Assembly (NCBI GenBank): GCA_013151585.1 | Contig: JAADHY010000577.1 | Location: 1-19,925, forward strand | Length of the DNA: 19,925 nucleotides | Source: Planctomycetota bacterium | GTDB lineage: Bacteria; Planctomycetota; Planctomycetia; Planctomycetales; Planctomycetaceae | Direction: 5' to 3' | Part shown: piece after piece, positions 1 through 7,780 of the stretch | How the letters are laid out: each line of letters starts with the position of its first letter | How positions within the stretch are numbered: position 1 is the stretch's first letter | Program-made: the position numbers and the translations under genes | Notes under the pieces: model-generated | Told to the model about the DNA's origin: nothing | Database searches by the model: none | Seen by the model: the letters and a program-made list of their open reading frames with translations, nothing else

Positions 1-833
1 CGGATCAGCACGAGCCGCTGGCCGTAAGCTCCTTCGCCCGCCCCGCGGAAGAACTGGTAGCCCGGGGAGAAGGGGTCGTCCGAATCGGCCGTGATCAGCA
101 CCGCCTCGTTCAAATTCAGATTAAGCCCGAAACGTAGCCCAAACAGCGGCTCGATGCTTTGTGTCGTGCGGAACAGCCAACCGGTGGCCGTGGCCGTTGG
201 TCGCGGCTGGACCGACCCGTGGTGCACTTCGGGGACGATTTCCAGGCGAGCCCAGCCTTCTTGAACGTGCTCCAGCCGGATGCGCAGCACGCATCGTGCG
301 CTGCGAAACTCGTGCACGCGAACCTCCCCTTGCCCCGGAATCTCGATTCGTCGCACCGGTACCAGAGGGCTGGTTTCGATTTCGGTTTCCGATCCGGATG
401 GCAACGCCACTCGTCGGACGGTAAACCGTCCCCCGCCGTCTCCTGCCGATTCGGACATGTTCAACAGCGACTCCAGCGCCGCTGGCAGAGCCGAACCGAC
501 CTGCCCAACTCGGAATCCCGCGTCGCGCAGCCGCGAACGCACATCGACTTCGAGCGCCGAAACCTGATCCACATCTTCCCAAAGCTTCGGTCCCAGGAGC
601 GGATCATCGGCCGGCCGGTCGATGAAAACGATTTCCAACTGAATGGCTGTCTTGGGCTTTCTGATCCGAGGTAACGGAAGCGATTGGGAGTGTCTGTGAT
701 CGGATGTCTTTTCGGATAGACCCGTCCGATTCATCAGCGCGCAACCCGATAAGCTCACCGAGGCCAGCAAGACGACCGCGGTGGCCGGCAGAACCATCAA
801 GCATAATGGGCGAAGACGGGTGACGTCAGACAT
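1..833 (-). CDS. Putative secreted lipoprotein, C-terminus cut by left window edge
   Basis: I translated this frame by hand. It stays open from an ATG at 833 down to base 1, about 277 residues with no stop, so the gene continues outside the window. The N-terminus reads MSDVTRLRPL, then a hydrophobic stretch (about residues 12-30), then a lipobox-like LSGC with Cys near residue 33. That predicts a lipidated envelope protein. The rest is soluble, with no transmembrane segment; a piece reading ARLEIVPEVHHGS lies around residues 196-208. I do not recognise the family and assign no function. The reading is preferred over other open frames here because it has a signal peptide, continuous coding character and no interruption. 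It diverges from ispF across a 347-base gap. Confidence 0.72.
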   Translation of the reverse strand, partial: MSDVTRLRPLCLMVLPATAVVLLASVSLSGCALMNRTGLSEKTSDHRHSQSLPLPRIRKPKTAIQLEIVFIDRPADDPLLGPKLWEDVDQVSALEVDVRSRLRDAGFRVGQVGSALPAALESLLNMSESAGDGGGRFTVRRVALPSGSETEIETSPLVPVRRIEIPGQGEVRVHEFRSARCVLRIRLEHVQEGWARLEIVPEVHHGSVQPRPTATATGWLFRTTQSIEPLFGLRFGLNLNLNEAVLITADSDDPFSPGYQFFRGAGEGAYGQRLVLI

Positions 834-1180
834 GGGCGGCGGAGTGTACGGCAGGACGGCTGACCGTGTCAATTTCATCTCCGGGGCATCTCCGGACGGT
901 CCGAAGCGCCTACAGTCATCCCAACAGGCCCGTCCGGCGGATCGACGTAGCCGAGCGTCAAGGAACGCGTTGTCAGAATTTTGTCAGCCCGCTATGATTT
1001 CGGCCGCCGGAACCGAACTGAGCCCGAGCGAAGCGGGGCCGGATCACGTGGATCTGGACGTCGGGCCGCGTGAAACGAAGGCGAGCTTGCAAGTTGGGGC
1101 ACGCGTCCCGAAGCCGTTTCTGCTTGGGGCGATGGGAACCAGTGGCTTCGGCCGAGCCTGCCAACCAGGAGCCGCAGCCG
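834..1180. other. Divergent intergenic region between lipoprotein gene and ispF
   Basis: This 347-base gap separates the leftward lipoprotein gene from rightward ispF and must hold promoters for both directions. The only strong signal I see is the rightward promoter-like pair at 970-998. No convincing small gene or RNA was found; the open frames that cross it have no recognisable protein content. Confidence 0.5.
970..998 (+). promoter_or_regulatory. Sigma70-like promoter for the ispF gene run
   Basis: TTGTCA at 970-975 and TATGAT at 993-998 are separated by exactly 17 bases, one mismatch from consensus in the -35 box and one in the -10 box. A second TTGTCAG copy begins at 981, giving a direct repeat with an 11-base period inside the spacer. 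That repeat could be an operator or chance. A transcript starting near 1005 would have a leader of about 175 nt before ispF. This is the best rightward promoter candidate upstream of ispF. Confidence 0.55.
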
Positions 1181-1666
1181 ATGCGAGTCGGACTGGGACA
1201 TGATACTCATCGCTTGGTGCCGAATCGTAAGCTGGTGCTGGGCGGAGTCCCGGTCCCTTTCGATCGGGGCCCCGAAGGACATAGCGACGCCGACGTCCTT
1301 CTGCACGCCGTGACCGACGCGCTGCTCGGCGCGGCCGGATTGGGCGACATTGGGCAGTGGTTCCCGCCGACGGACCCGCGCTGGCAGGACGCCGATTCAA
1401 CCATGTTTGTCCAAGCGGCGGTGGCCGAGGTGCGGCGGCGAGGCTGGCGAATCGCCAACCTGGATTGCACGGTTTTTGCCGAGCGTCCGAAGCTGGGCGA
1501 TGTGCGGCCGCGAATCCGCACACGTCTGGCCGAGCTGCTCGGAATCGACGAGCAGTTCGTCAACGTCAAAGCCAAGACGGGGGAAAAGGTCGGTCCGATC
1601 GGTCGCGGTGAAGCGATTTCGGCCGACGCCATCGTCTTGCTGGTTCGAGACGACGCGGCCCCGTAG
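1181..1666 (+). CDS. ispF: 2-C-methyl-D-erythritol 2,4-cyclodiphosphate synthase
   Basis: IspF converts CDP-methylerythritol 2-phosphate into the cyclic diphosphate in the cytosolic non-mevalonate isoprenoid pathway. The start at ATG 1181 gives 161 residues, the usual family length; a longer in-frame extension upstream is not needed. Seen motifs: GLGHDTH puts metal ligands Asp8 and His10 in the family positions. GHSDADVLLHA gives Ser35 and the third metal ligand His42. VKAKTGEKVGPIGRGE near residues 132-147 matches the conserved C-terminal substrate-binding segment. AGGA at 1167-1170 is a fitting ribosome binding site. It opens the rightward run and cysS follows after 88 bases. No ispD lies next to it, although the two are adjacent in many bacteria. 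Confidence 0.96.
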   Translation: MRVGLGHDTHRLVPNRKLVLGGVPVPFDRGPEGHSDADVLLHAVTDALLGAAGLGDIGQWFPPTDPRWQDADSTMFVQAAVAEVRRRGWRIANLDCTVFAERPKLGDVRPRIRTRLAELLGIDEQFVNVKAKTGEKVGPIGRGEAISADAIVLLVRDDAAP

Positions 1667-1754
1667 CAGGGCACGCACTACTACGAAACCGGAGAATCGA
1701 CGACGAGGCGACTGATCTTGCTTTCGTACGTTTTCGTCAAAGGATGACATAGCC

Positions 1755-3308
1755 ATGACCCTTCGTGTCTACAACACGCTGACGCGGACGAAGGAAGAAT
1801 TCCAGCCGGTCGTTCCCGGCAAGGTGGGGATTTATTTGTGCGGCCCGACGGTCTACAAGCCCGCTCATATCGGCCACATGGTGGGCCCGGTGATTTTCGA
1901 CACGATCAAGCGATATCTGACCTATTGCGGCTACGAGGTGACGTTCGTCATCAACATCACTGATGTGGATGACAAGCTCATCAACCGGGCCCGTGAACGT
2001 GGCATGACGGTCGAAGAGCTGGCTCGCGAAATGACGCAGGACTATTTCGACAACCTCGAGCTGATGGGGGTCGAAACGGTCGACCACTTTCCGCGCGCGA
2101 CCGAGCACATCGCGGAAATGCAGCAGATGATTAGCCGCCTCATCGAGAAAGGGTACGCGTATCCGCTGGAGGGCGACGTTTACTTCGAAGTCACCAAAGA
2201 CGAGGATTATGGCAAGCTGAGCCGACGCAGTGTCGAGGAAATGTTGGCGGGGGCGAGGGTCGAGGCGAACGAGCGGAAACGCAATCCGGCCGATTTCGCC
2301 CTGTGGAAAAAGTCGAAGCCGGGCGAACCGGCCTGGGACAGTCCCTGGGGACCGGGCCGACCGGGCTGGCACATCGAATGCTCGGTCATGAGCATGAAAT
2401 ACTTGGGCGAGACCTTCGACATCCACGGCGGAGGACTGGACCTGCTGTTTCCGCACCATGAAAACGAGCTCGCTCAGTCCGAGTCGTGCACAGGCAAGCC
2501 CTTCGTCCGTTATTGGTTGCACAACGGACTGATGCAGGCCAGCGGAGCCGCCAAGGTCGGAGGAGCTCACGACCGCCATGGCGACCTGGTCGACCAGCTT
2601 GCCGCTCAGGAAGCCAACAAGCTGGCCGGTTCCAAAGGGGCCGACTCCGTCAAGGGCCTGTTTGAAGTTTTTCCGCCGGAAACGGTTCGTTTCTTCATCC
2701 TCTCAACGCATTACCGCAGCCCGATCGATTTCAGTGAAGAGCGGATCGCCGAAATCGGGAAAGGGCTCGAAGGCTTCTACCGGCTGATCGAGACCTATCA
2801 ACGAATCACCGGTAAAGACTTTTACGCCCTCGAAACGGCTACACGGCGCAATGACTCGCCGCCGTTACCTGAAGAGCCAGCCGACTTCATCGCCGAGGTG
2901 CAGCAATTGCGCGATCGGTTCTTCGAGGCCATGGACGACGATTTCAACACGGGTGGCGCGGTCGGCACGTTGTACGAGCTGCGGCGGGCGATCAACGCTT
3001 TCGTCAACCAGCGTCAGTTGGAAGGGGCCGGCCGCTCGGACCGCCAAGCGATGGCCGCTTTCGAAGCCGCCATGCGGCTGTTGAAGGAATTGGCCAACAT
3101 CCTGGGCGTGTTCCGCCGCCCGGTGCAAAAGCCGGCCGGAGCCGACGATGAAATGGTTGGTCGACTGCTGGACCTACTGGTCGCCATCCGGGCCGAGGCT
3201 CGCAAGGCGAAGAATTTCGCTATGGCCGACAAGATTCGGGACGAACTGGCTAAGCTGAATGTGACCTTGGAAGATCGGCCGGACGGCACGATTTGGCGGC
3301 GGAATTGA
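1755..3308 (+). CDS. cysS: Cysteinyl-tRNA synthetase with insertion and degenerate KMSKS motif
   Basis: This class I synthetase charges tRNA-Cys in the cytosol. The 517 residues exceed the usual roughly 460. The catalytic domain is clear: YLCGPTVY with zinc ligand Cys29, the HIGH signature in PAHIGHM (about residues 37-43), HIECSVM with Cys209, and FPHHENE with His234 and Glu238. These zinc positions fall in the same register as the E. coli enzyme to within one residue. After NGLMQASG, however, about 23 extra residues (roughly 257-288) precede the place where KMSKS belongs, and that site reads KLAGSKG (289-295). The mobile-loop signature has lost its second lysine unless Lys294 replaces it. 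The C-terminal anticodon-binding DALR-type region looks intact. AAGGA just before 1745 serves as ribosome binding site for ATG 1755. Confidence 0.95.
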   Translation: MTLRVYNTLTRTKEEFQPVVPGKVGIYLCGPTVYKPAHIGHMVGPVIFDTIKRYLTYCGYEVTFVINITDVDDKLINRARERGMTVEELAREMTQDYFDNLELMGVETVDHFPRATEHIAEMQQMISRLIEKGYAYPLEGDVYFEVTKDEDYGKLSRRSVEEMLAGARVEANERKRNPADFALWKKSKPGEPAWDSPWGPGRPGWHIECSVMSMKYLGETFDIHGGGLDLLFPHHENELAQSESCTGKPFVRYWLHNGLMQASGAAKVGGAHDRHGDLVDQLAAQEANKLAGSKGADSVKGLFEVFPPETVRFFILSTHYRSPIDFSEERIAEIGKGLEGFYRLIETYQRITGKDFYALETATRRNDSPPLPEEPADFIAEVQQLRDRFFEAMDDDFNTGGAVGTLYELRRAINAFVNQRQLEGAGRSDRQAMAAFEAAMRLLKELANILGVFRRPVQKPAGADDEMVGRLLDLLVAIRAEARKAKNFAMADKIRDELAKLNVTLEDRPDGTIWRRN

Positions 3309-3318
3309 GGGCCCGGTC

Positions 3319-3350
3319 CGTCTCCCCAATAATCCCCAATAACAGAGACG
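3319..3350. repeat. Tandem 10-mer TCCCCAATAA x2 flanked by inverted CGTCTC/GAGACG
   Basis: Right after cysS, TCCCCAATAA occurs twice head to tail (3323-3332 and 3333-3342), framed by CGTCTC at 3319-3324 and its inverse complement GAGACG at 3345-3350. The AT-rich core stands out in a GC-rich background. It could be the core of a dispersed intergenic repeat or a weak transcript-end hairpin; there is no T-run. Confidence 0.5.
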
Positions 3351-3443
3351 ACCACGGACGGGGACGGATGGCGGCCGAGAAGCGGCTCGCCGGCAGAAAG
3401 GCGCGATTTGACGGGACACCCCACCAGTCATGGAGGCACGAAG

Positions 3444-3941
3444 TTGCAGCGTCCCGAGCTGTATTTGGGCGTCGATCCCGGGCTGCAGCGCACCGGATAC
3501 GCGCTGGTCCAGCGGTCGGTCCAGGGGCCGGTGCTGCGCGAGGGCGGCATCATCCGCTCCCGCTCCGACCGGTCGCTGGCCGAGCGGGTTCACGAGATCG
3601 CCGCGGGCCTGCGGGAAGTGCTGCAAGAGTTCCGGCCGGATGCGATGGCCATCGAGCAGGTTTTCTCGCTGGTTCGGAACCCGAAGTCGGCCCTGCTGAT
3701 GGCCCACGCGCGCGGAGCGATCCTGATGACAGCGGTCGATCTGGGCGTGCCGGTCATCCACTACACCCCAACGCAGGTCAAACGCGTGCTGACAGGAAGC
3801 GGACGAGCCTCGAAAGAGCAAATCCAACGGGCCATTCAAGCCGAACTGGGCCTGGACCAACTGCCCGAACCTCATGACGTGGCCGACGCCTTTGCCGTCG
3901 CTCTGTGTCATTATTACACGCACGCCTTGGCGCGGCTTTAA
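3444..3941 (+). CDS. ruvC: Crossover junction endodeoxyribonuclease RuvC
   Basis: RuvC is the Holliday junction resolvase that nicks two strands symmetrically, working with the RuvAB branch-migration motor. I chose TTG 3444 as start because TGGAGG lies at 3430-3435 with 8-base spacing and the RNase H-like fold begins at once. An in-frame TTG at 3408 would add 12 residues without family support. From 3444 the protein has 165 residues, a normal length. The four catalytic acids are visible: Asp11 in LGVDPG, Glu71 in AIEQVF, and Asp145 and Asp148 in HDVADAFA. The LMAHARGA and TPTQVKR segments also match the family. ruvA follows after 54 bases, so they are probably co-transcribed. Confidence 0.95.
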   Translation: MQRPELYLGVDPGLQRTGYALVQRSVQGPVLREGGIIRSRSDRSLAERVHEIAAGLREVLQEFRPDAMAIEQVFSLVRNPKSALLMAHARGAILMTAVDLGVPVIHYTPTQVKRVLTGSGRASKEQIQRAIQAELGLDQLPEPHDVADAFAVALCHYYTHALARL

Positions 3942-3995
3942 GACGCTGACGCGGCGGTCCCTAGCGCACCGACTCGAACGTGAAGGAAATCAAAC

Positions 3996-4616
3996 GTGAT
4001 CACTCGAATCACCGGGAAGCTGATGTCGCTCAATGAAACCGAAGCGACGCTCGCTGTCGGAGCGTTTGAGTACGCTGTGCTCGTTCCGGACTTTGTCCGA
4101 CGTCAACTGCAGCCGTTGGTCGGCCAACAAGTCAGCCTGAAAACGATCGAGTACCTTGAAGGCAATCCGCAAAAGGGACGTCTCACCCCGCGGCTGATCG
4201 GCTTCATGAGCGATGCGGAGCGCGAGTTCTTTGACCTGATCTGCTCGGTCGACGGTGTCGGGGTGAAGACAGCCTTGAGAGCCATTGTGCGACCGGTGCG
4301 CGAGGTGGCCCGGGCGATCGAAGAGCAGGACGTGGACCAACTGAGCGCGCTGCCCGGTATCGGTCCGGCGACGGCGGAGCGCATTGTGGCGAAGCTTCGC
4401 CGCAAAATGGCGAAGTTTGCGCTGATGGTCGCTACCGAACTGCCGCCGGACCGAGCCGTCGACTACGACGTGCTCGCCGAAGGATATCAGGCCCTGGTCA
4501 GCCTAGGCCATTCACCTGCCGACGCCCGGCATAAGATCGACGCGGTCGCTCAAACCGGCAAGCGATTCAAGTCGGTTGAAGATTTGCTGATGGAAGTCTA
4601 CCGGCGCGAGAATTGA
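3996..4616 (+). CDS. ruvA: Holliday junction branch migration protein RuvA
   Basis: RuvA tetramers bind four-way junctions and load the RuvB helicase. The start is GTG 3996, with AAGGA at 3983-3987 as ribosome binding site. The 206-residue length fits the family (E. coli about 203). Visible parts are an N-terminal OB-fold domain (about 1-62), helix-hairpin-helix 1 with CSVDGVGVKTALRAI (83-97), helix-hairpin-helix 2 with LSALPGIGPATAERIVAKL (116-134), and a C-terminal three-helix domain (about 155-205) with ALVSLGHSPADA that contacts RuvB. ruvB does not follow; the next 803 bases hold no recognised gene, so ruvB must lie elsewhere. Confidence 0.95.
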   Translation: MITRITGKLMSLNETEATLAVGAFEYAVLVPDFVRRQLQPLVGQQVSLKTIEYLEGNPQKGRLTPRLIGFMSDAEREFFDLICSVDGVGVKTALRAIVRPVREVARAIEEQDVDQLSALPGIGPATAERIVAKLRRKMAKFALMVATELPPDRAVDYDVLAEGYQALVSLGHSPADARHKIDAVAQTGKRFKSVEDLLMEVYRREN

Positions 4617-4873
4617 CCGACACGCCTACTCCCAGAACCTGCTCAGTCTGTCTGCTGAAATCCCCGCGAGCCATCCTGGCACAACGATCGTAAGCGTCAC
4701 CGGGCCGGACGAATCCAGCTTTTTTGCCATTCTTGCCAGTTTTCTTCTTTTCTTAGGCCGGTTCGGACGATAACATGACACGCTCGCGCGCTCGACGTCC
4801 GTCGGGCGACCGGGAACTCGACGGTCGGTTGAGGGGATTGGCCGGATGATCGATAGACAATCAGAAAATGTCT

Positions 4874-4931
4874 GCCGCGGAGCTCCCGCGGCCGCCTTTC
4901 GGACCGGAGACCTGCTTCCAGGGAGCAGGTC
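4874..4931. other. Two consecutive perfect hairpins in the EF-G upstream region
   Basis: The first hairpin pairs GCCGCGG (4874-4880) with CCGCGGC (4886-4892) around a 5-base loop. The second pairs GACCTGCT (4909-4916) with AGCAGGTC (4924-4931) around a 7-base loop. Neither is followed by a T-run, so they are not classical terminators. Their closeness suggests a structured RNA segment, possibly regulatory; this is inference. Confidence 0.45.
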
Positions 4932-5139
4932 AGCGGTCGGGCTGGTGGCTCGGTCCGGGACCGGCCTCGACCGCGCGTTTCGAGTAGACAGCTTTGCCGA
5001 GTGACGGAGCAGCAACGGACCGCCTCCCCTCAGTCTGAAAATGCCGTCGAATCGGTAAAGTTCGCAACATCCTCCGGCTGACGAGCCTTCTGTCTTCGCA
5101 CGCCGCGTCTTCCTTGGGTCCCGCTTTTCGGAATCGCTC

Positions 5140-5154
5140 CCCCGGTTGCCGGGG
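5140..5154. other. Short GC hairpin upstream of the EF-G gene
   Basis: CCCCGG (5140-5145) and CCGGGG (5149-5154) pair around a TTG loop. It lies about 265 bases before the EF-G start, and a short T-run (TTT) follows at 5161-5163, too weak to call a terminator with confidence. Confidence 0.35.
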
Positions 5155-5419
5155 AATGTGTTTACCGACTGGTCCTATCGACGCGGCCGAGCCGTTATCT
5201 CCGGCCGAGTTTTTCCTCGGTGGGAGGTGCGACGGATGAGCTGCAGAGGCGACTCGTGTTCCGAACCGACTCGAATCTGGCCAGTCACCGGGAGCACGAG
5301 ACGACCTTGGCAGCCGATCGGGCCGTTTTCGGAACCGTTCCCGGCTCAGCGGCCGTCCCGCGAGTTCTTTCGTGAAAAACCTGTTCCCCGAAAACCACAC
5401 TCGTGACCTTTGAAGAACG

Positions 5420-7555
5420 ATGGAAACGCTGAAGAAGCACCGAAACATTGGCATTTCTGCTCACATCGACTCGGGAAAAACGACGTTGACCGAGCGGATG
5501 CTGTACTACTGCGGCCGCATTCACCGAGTGCGTGAAGTCAAGGGCGACGACGGCGGTGCCACGATGGACTTCATGGACCTGGAGCAGGAACGCGGCATCA
5601 CGATCACCGCCGCGGCGACCACGGTTCAGTGGAATGACCATCAGTTGAATATCATCGATACGCCGGGGCACGTTGACTTCACGATCGAAGTGGAGCGGAG
5701 TCTACGTGTTCTAGACGGAGCCATTTTGGTTCTGTGCGCGGTCGGCGGGGTGCAAAGTCAGTCGCTGACGGTCGACCGGCAGATGAAACGCTACCATGTC
5801 CCCCGCATTGCGTTCATTAACAAAATGGACCGCACGGGGGCAGATCCGGACGCCGTCATCGAGCAGATGCGCGATAAACTCGGCGTGACGGCGCTGCCCG
5901 TGCAGATTCCCATGGGCCGGGGATCGGCCTTCGAAGGAGTCATCGACCTGATCACCATGGAGGCGGTTTATTTCGACGGAGCCAACGGCGAGACGGTTCG
6001 ACGGGAGCCGATTCCCGAGGCGTACGCCGAGGCGGCCGCCTACGCACGCAACCAGATGCTGGAAACGCTGTCTCTTTTCAGCGACGAGCTATTGGTGGCG
6101 TTGTTGGAAGAAGAGGACGTGTCCGAAGAGTTGGTCCGGCAGATCATCCGCGAGGCGACCCTGAAACAAGACCTCACGCCTGTGTTGATGGGGACGGCTT
6201 ATCGCAACAAAGGTGTTCAAGAGGTTCTGGACGCCGTGGTGCACTACTTGCCAAGCCCTCTGGACCGCGACGTGCAAGCCTTGGACCTCAGTTCCGTGCC
6301 GGCGAGCGATCGAGACCGAGCGGACGCAGTTTTGACGCGAGTGCCGTTGGTACCGGAGCCCGATCAGCCCCTGGTCGCCATGGCGTTCAAGACAGTGGTT
6401 GAGCCCTTCGGGCAGTTGACGTACATGCGGATCTATCAGGGCACGATGCAGAAAGGCCAAACGTACCGGAACACTCGCACGGGGCGGTCGGTACGCTTCG
6501 GTCGGATCGTGCGCATGCACGCGGATCAACGGGAAGACGTGCCATCGGCCGGACCGGGCGACATTGTGGCGGTGGTGGGCGTCGACTGCGCTTCCGGAGA
6601 TACTTTCTGCGCCGACGAAATTGACGTCGCCTTGGAAAAGATCCATGTCCCCGAACCGGTGATTCGGTTGGCGATCGAACCGTTGACCCGGGGTGGTGCC
6701 GATCGGCTGGGCAAGGCCCTTGAGCGGTTCCGGCGAGAGGATCCGACTTTCCGAGTGCTCACCGATCCCGAAACGGGCCAGACGCTGATCGCCGGCATGG
6801 GACAGCTCCATCTGGAAGTCTACCTGGAACGGATGCGGCGCGAATACGGCGTGGAATGCTTGGCGGGTGAACCGAAAGTCGCTTACCGGGAATGTCCGAC
6901 GCGCGAAGTCCGGTTCGATCATCGGCACAAGAAGCAGACGGGTGGGGCGGGCCAGTACGCTCACGTGGTCGGGCGGCTGGTCCCCTTGCCGGAAGACGCC
7001 GAAGAACCTTACCAGTTCGTTGACGAGATCACCGGTGGCCGGATTCCCAAGGAATACATCCCGGCCGTCAACCAAGGCTTTCAGCAGGCTTTGGCCAAAG
7101 GACCGCTCAGCGAATGCGAAGTCGTGGGCGTGCAGGTAATCCTGGAGGACGGCAGCTACCACGAGGTCGACTCGTCGGAAATGGCCTTCCGCATCTGTGC
7201 TTACCACTGCCTGCGAGATGCCCTGCGGCGAGCGGGCGTGGTGCTGCTGGAACCGATCATGAAGCTTGAAGTGGAAGTGCCGGAAGAGTGCCAAGGACCG
7301 GTCACAGGACATCTCGTCTCGAAACGCGGCGAGATCACGAACACCGAACGACGTCTCGGCGCTTCGATCATCCAAGCCAATGTTCCTCTGGCCGAGATGT
7401 TCGACTACGCCAACGAGCTGCGTTCGATGACGCAAGGCCGCGGTACTTTCAGCATGGAGTTCGGTTGCTACAAGCGCGTGCCGGCGTCGATCCAGGAGCA
7501 AGTCATCAAACAGCGGCGCGAACAGCGCGAACAAACGCTCGCCGCAACGCGGTAG
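5420..7555 (+). CDS. fusA: Elongation factor G, spd/mitochondrial EFG1-like type
   Basis: This translational GTPase moves tRNA and mRNA through the ribosome. The 711 residues cover all five EF-G domains. GTP-binding motifs seen: AHIDSGKTT (14-22), RGITI (58-62), DTPGH (80-84) and NKMD (134-137). Domain IV is marked by HRHKKQTGGAGQYAHV, and the C-terminal domain contains RSMTQGRGTFSMEF. Phrases such as FTIEVERSLRVLDGAI, CAVGGVQSQSLTVDRQMKRY and VQIPMGRGSAFEGVIDLI resemble mitochondrial EF-G1 more than ordinary bacterial FusA. That is the known signature of the spdEFG1 subfamily of spirochaetes, planctomycetes and some deltaproteobacteria. It stands alone, not in an rpsL-rpsG-fusA-tuf operon. 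A second EF-G specialised in ribosome recycling would be expected elsewhere. The ribosome binding site before ATG 5420 is weak (TGAAGAA). Confidence 0.93.
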   Translation: METLKKHRNIGISAHIDSGKTTLTERMLYYCGRIHRVREVKGDDGGATMDFMDLEQERGITITAAATTVQWNDHQLNIIDTPGHVDFTIEVERSLRVLDGAILVLCAVGGVQSQSLTVDRQMKRYHVPRIAFINKMDRTGADPDAVIEQMRDKLGVTALPVQIPMGRGSAFEGVIDLITMEAVYFDGANGETVRREPIPEAYAEAAAYARNQMLETLSLFSDELLVALLEEEDVSEELVRQIIREATLKQDLTPVLMGTAYRNKGVQEVLDAVVHYLPSPLDRDVQALDLSSVPASDRDRADAVLTRVPLVPEPDQPLVAMAFKTVVEPFGQLTYMRIYQGTMQKGQTYRNTRTGRSVRFGRIVRMHADQREDVPSAGPGDIVAVVGVDCASGDTFCADEIDVALEKIHVPEPVIRLAIEPLTRGGADRLGKALERFRREDPTFRVLTDPETGQTLIAGMGQLHLEVYLERMRREYGVECLAGEPKVAYRECPTREVRFDHRHKKQTGGAGQYAHVVGRLVPLPEDAEEPYQFVDEITGGRIPKEYIPAVNQGFQQALAKGPLSECEVVGVQVILEDGSYHEVDSSEMAFRICAYHCLRDALRRAGVVLLEPIMKLEVEVPEECQGPVTGHLVSKRGEITNTERRLGASIIQANVPLAEMFDYANELRSMTQGRGTFSMEFGCYKRVPASIQEQVIKQRREQREQTLAATR

Positions 7556-7731
7556 GGCTGGCCGCGACCATGGCTTGGAAGCCGGGCGGCGCAGAGCCGT
7601 CGTTACCCATCCCGCGTGCTGGGCGCGGTGCATGTCGGCACCGGCTTCCCGCTATCGTGGCGGGTCGGATCAGCCCCTCTCCTCGGCCTGAGACGAGCCG
7701 TGTCTCGCATCTGCGTCTGTCCTTGCTGCCT

Positions 7732-7740
7732 TGCTATAAT
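7732..7740 (+). promoter_or_regulatory. Extended -10 promoter for the CitG-family gene
   Basis: TGC directly followed by a perfect TATAAT (7735-7740) forms an extended -10 element. The -35 position shows no good match, which extended -10 promoters tolerate. A start near 7747 gives a leader of about 34 nt to GTG 7781. This supports that start and suggests the gene is transcribed independently of the EF-G gene. Confidence 0.6.
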
Positions 7741-7780
7741 GTCTCCCGCATGGTTTGCCCTCGCCAGGGAGACACATCTC

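Larger units (their letters stand above)
4617..5419. other. 803-base non-coding stretch upstream of the EF-G gene
   Basis: No convincing gene was found here. Open frames on both strands (for example 4626-5015 minus and 5146-5406 plus) are Arg/Pro/Ser-rich with no family resemblance. A T-rich tract lies at 4720-4754 downstream of ruvA. Three compact hairpins follow at 4874-4892, 4909-4931 and 5140-5154. The stretch may contain the promoter and a long structured leader for the EF-G gene, but I could not place a clear -35/-10 pair. Confidence 0.5.

Noticed and set aside
4626..5015. 129-codon minus-strand frame in the EF-G upstream gap
   Set aside because: Arg/Pro/Ser-rich with no domain, runs through the hairpins and has no supporting ribosome site.
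6089..7633. 514-codon open frame on the minus strand opposite the EF-G gene
   Set aside because: It is antisense to a clear EF-G, its composition is His/Arg/Leu-rich without domains, and such long antisense frames are common in GC-rich genomes.
7616..7780. N-terminal extension of the CitG-like protein
   Set aside because: The extension contains the extended -10 promoter and shows no family resemblance; GTG 7781 has a good ribosome site.
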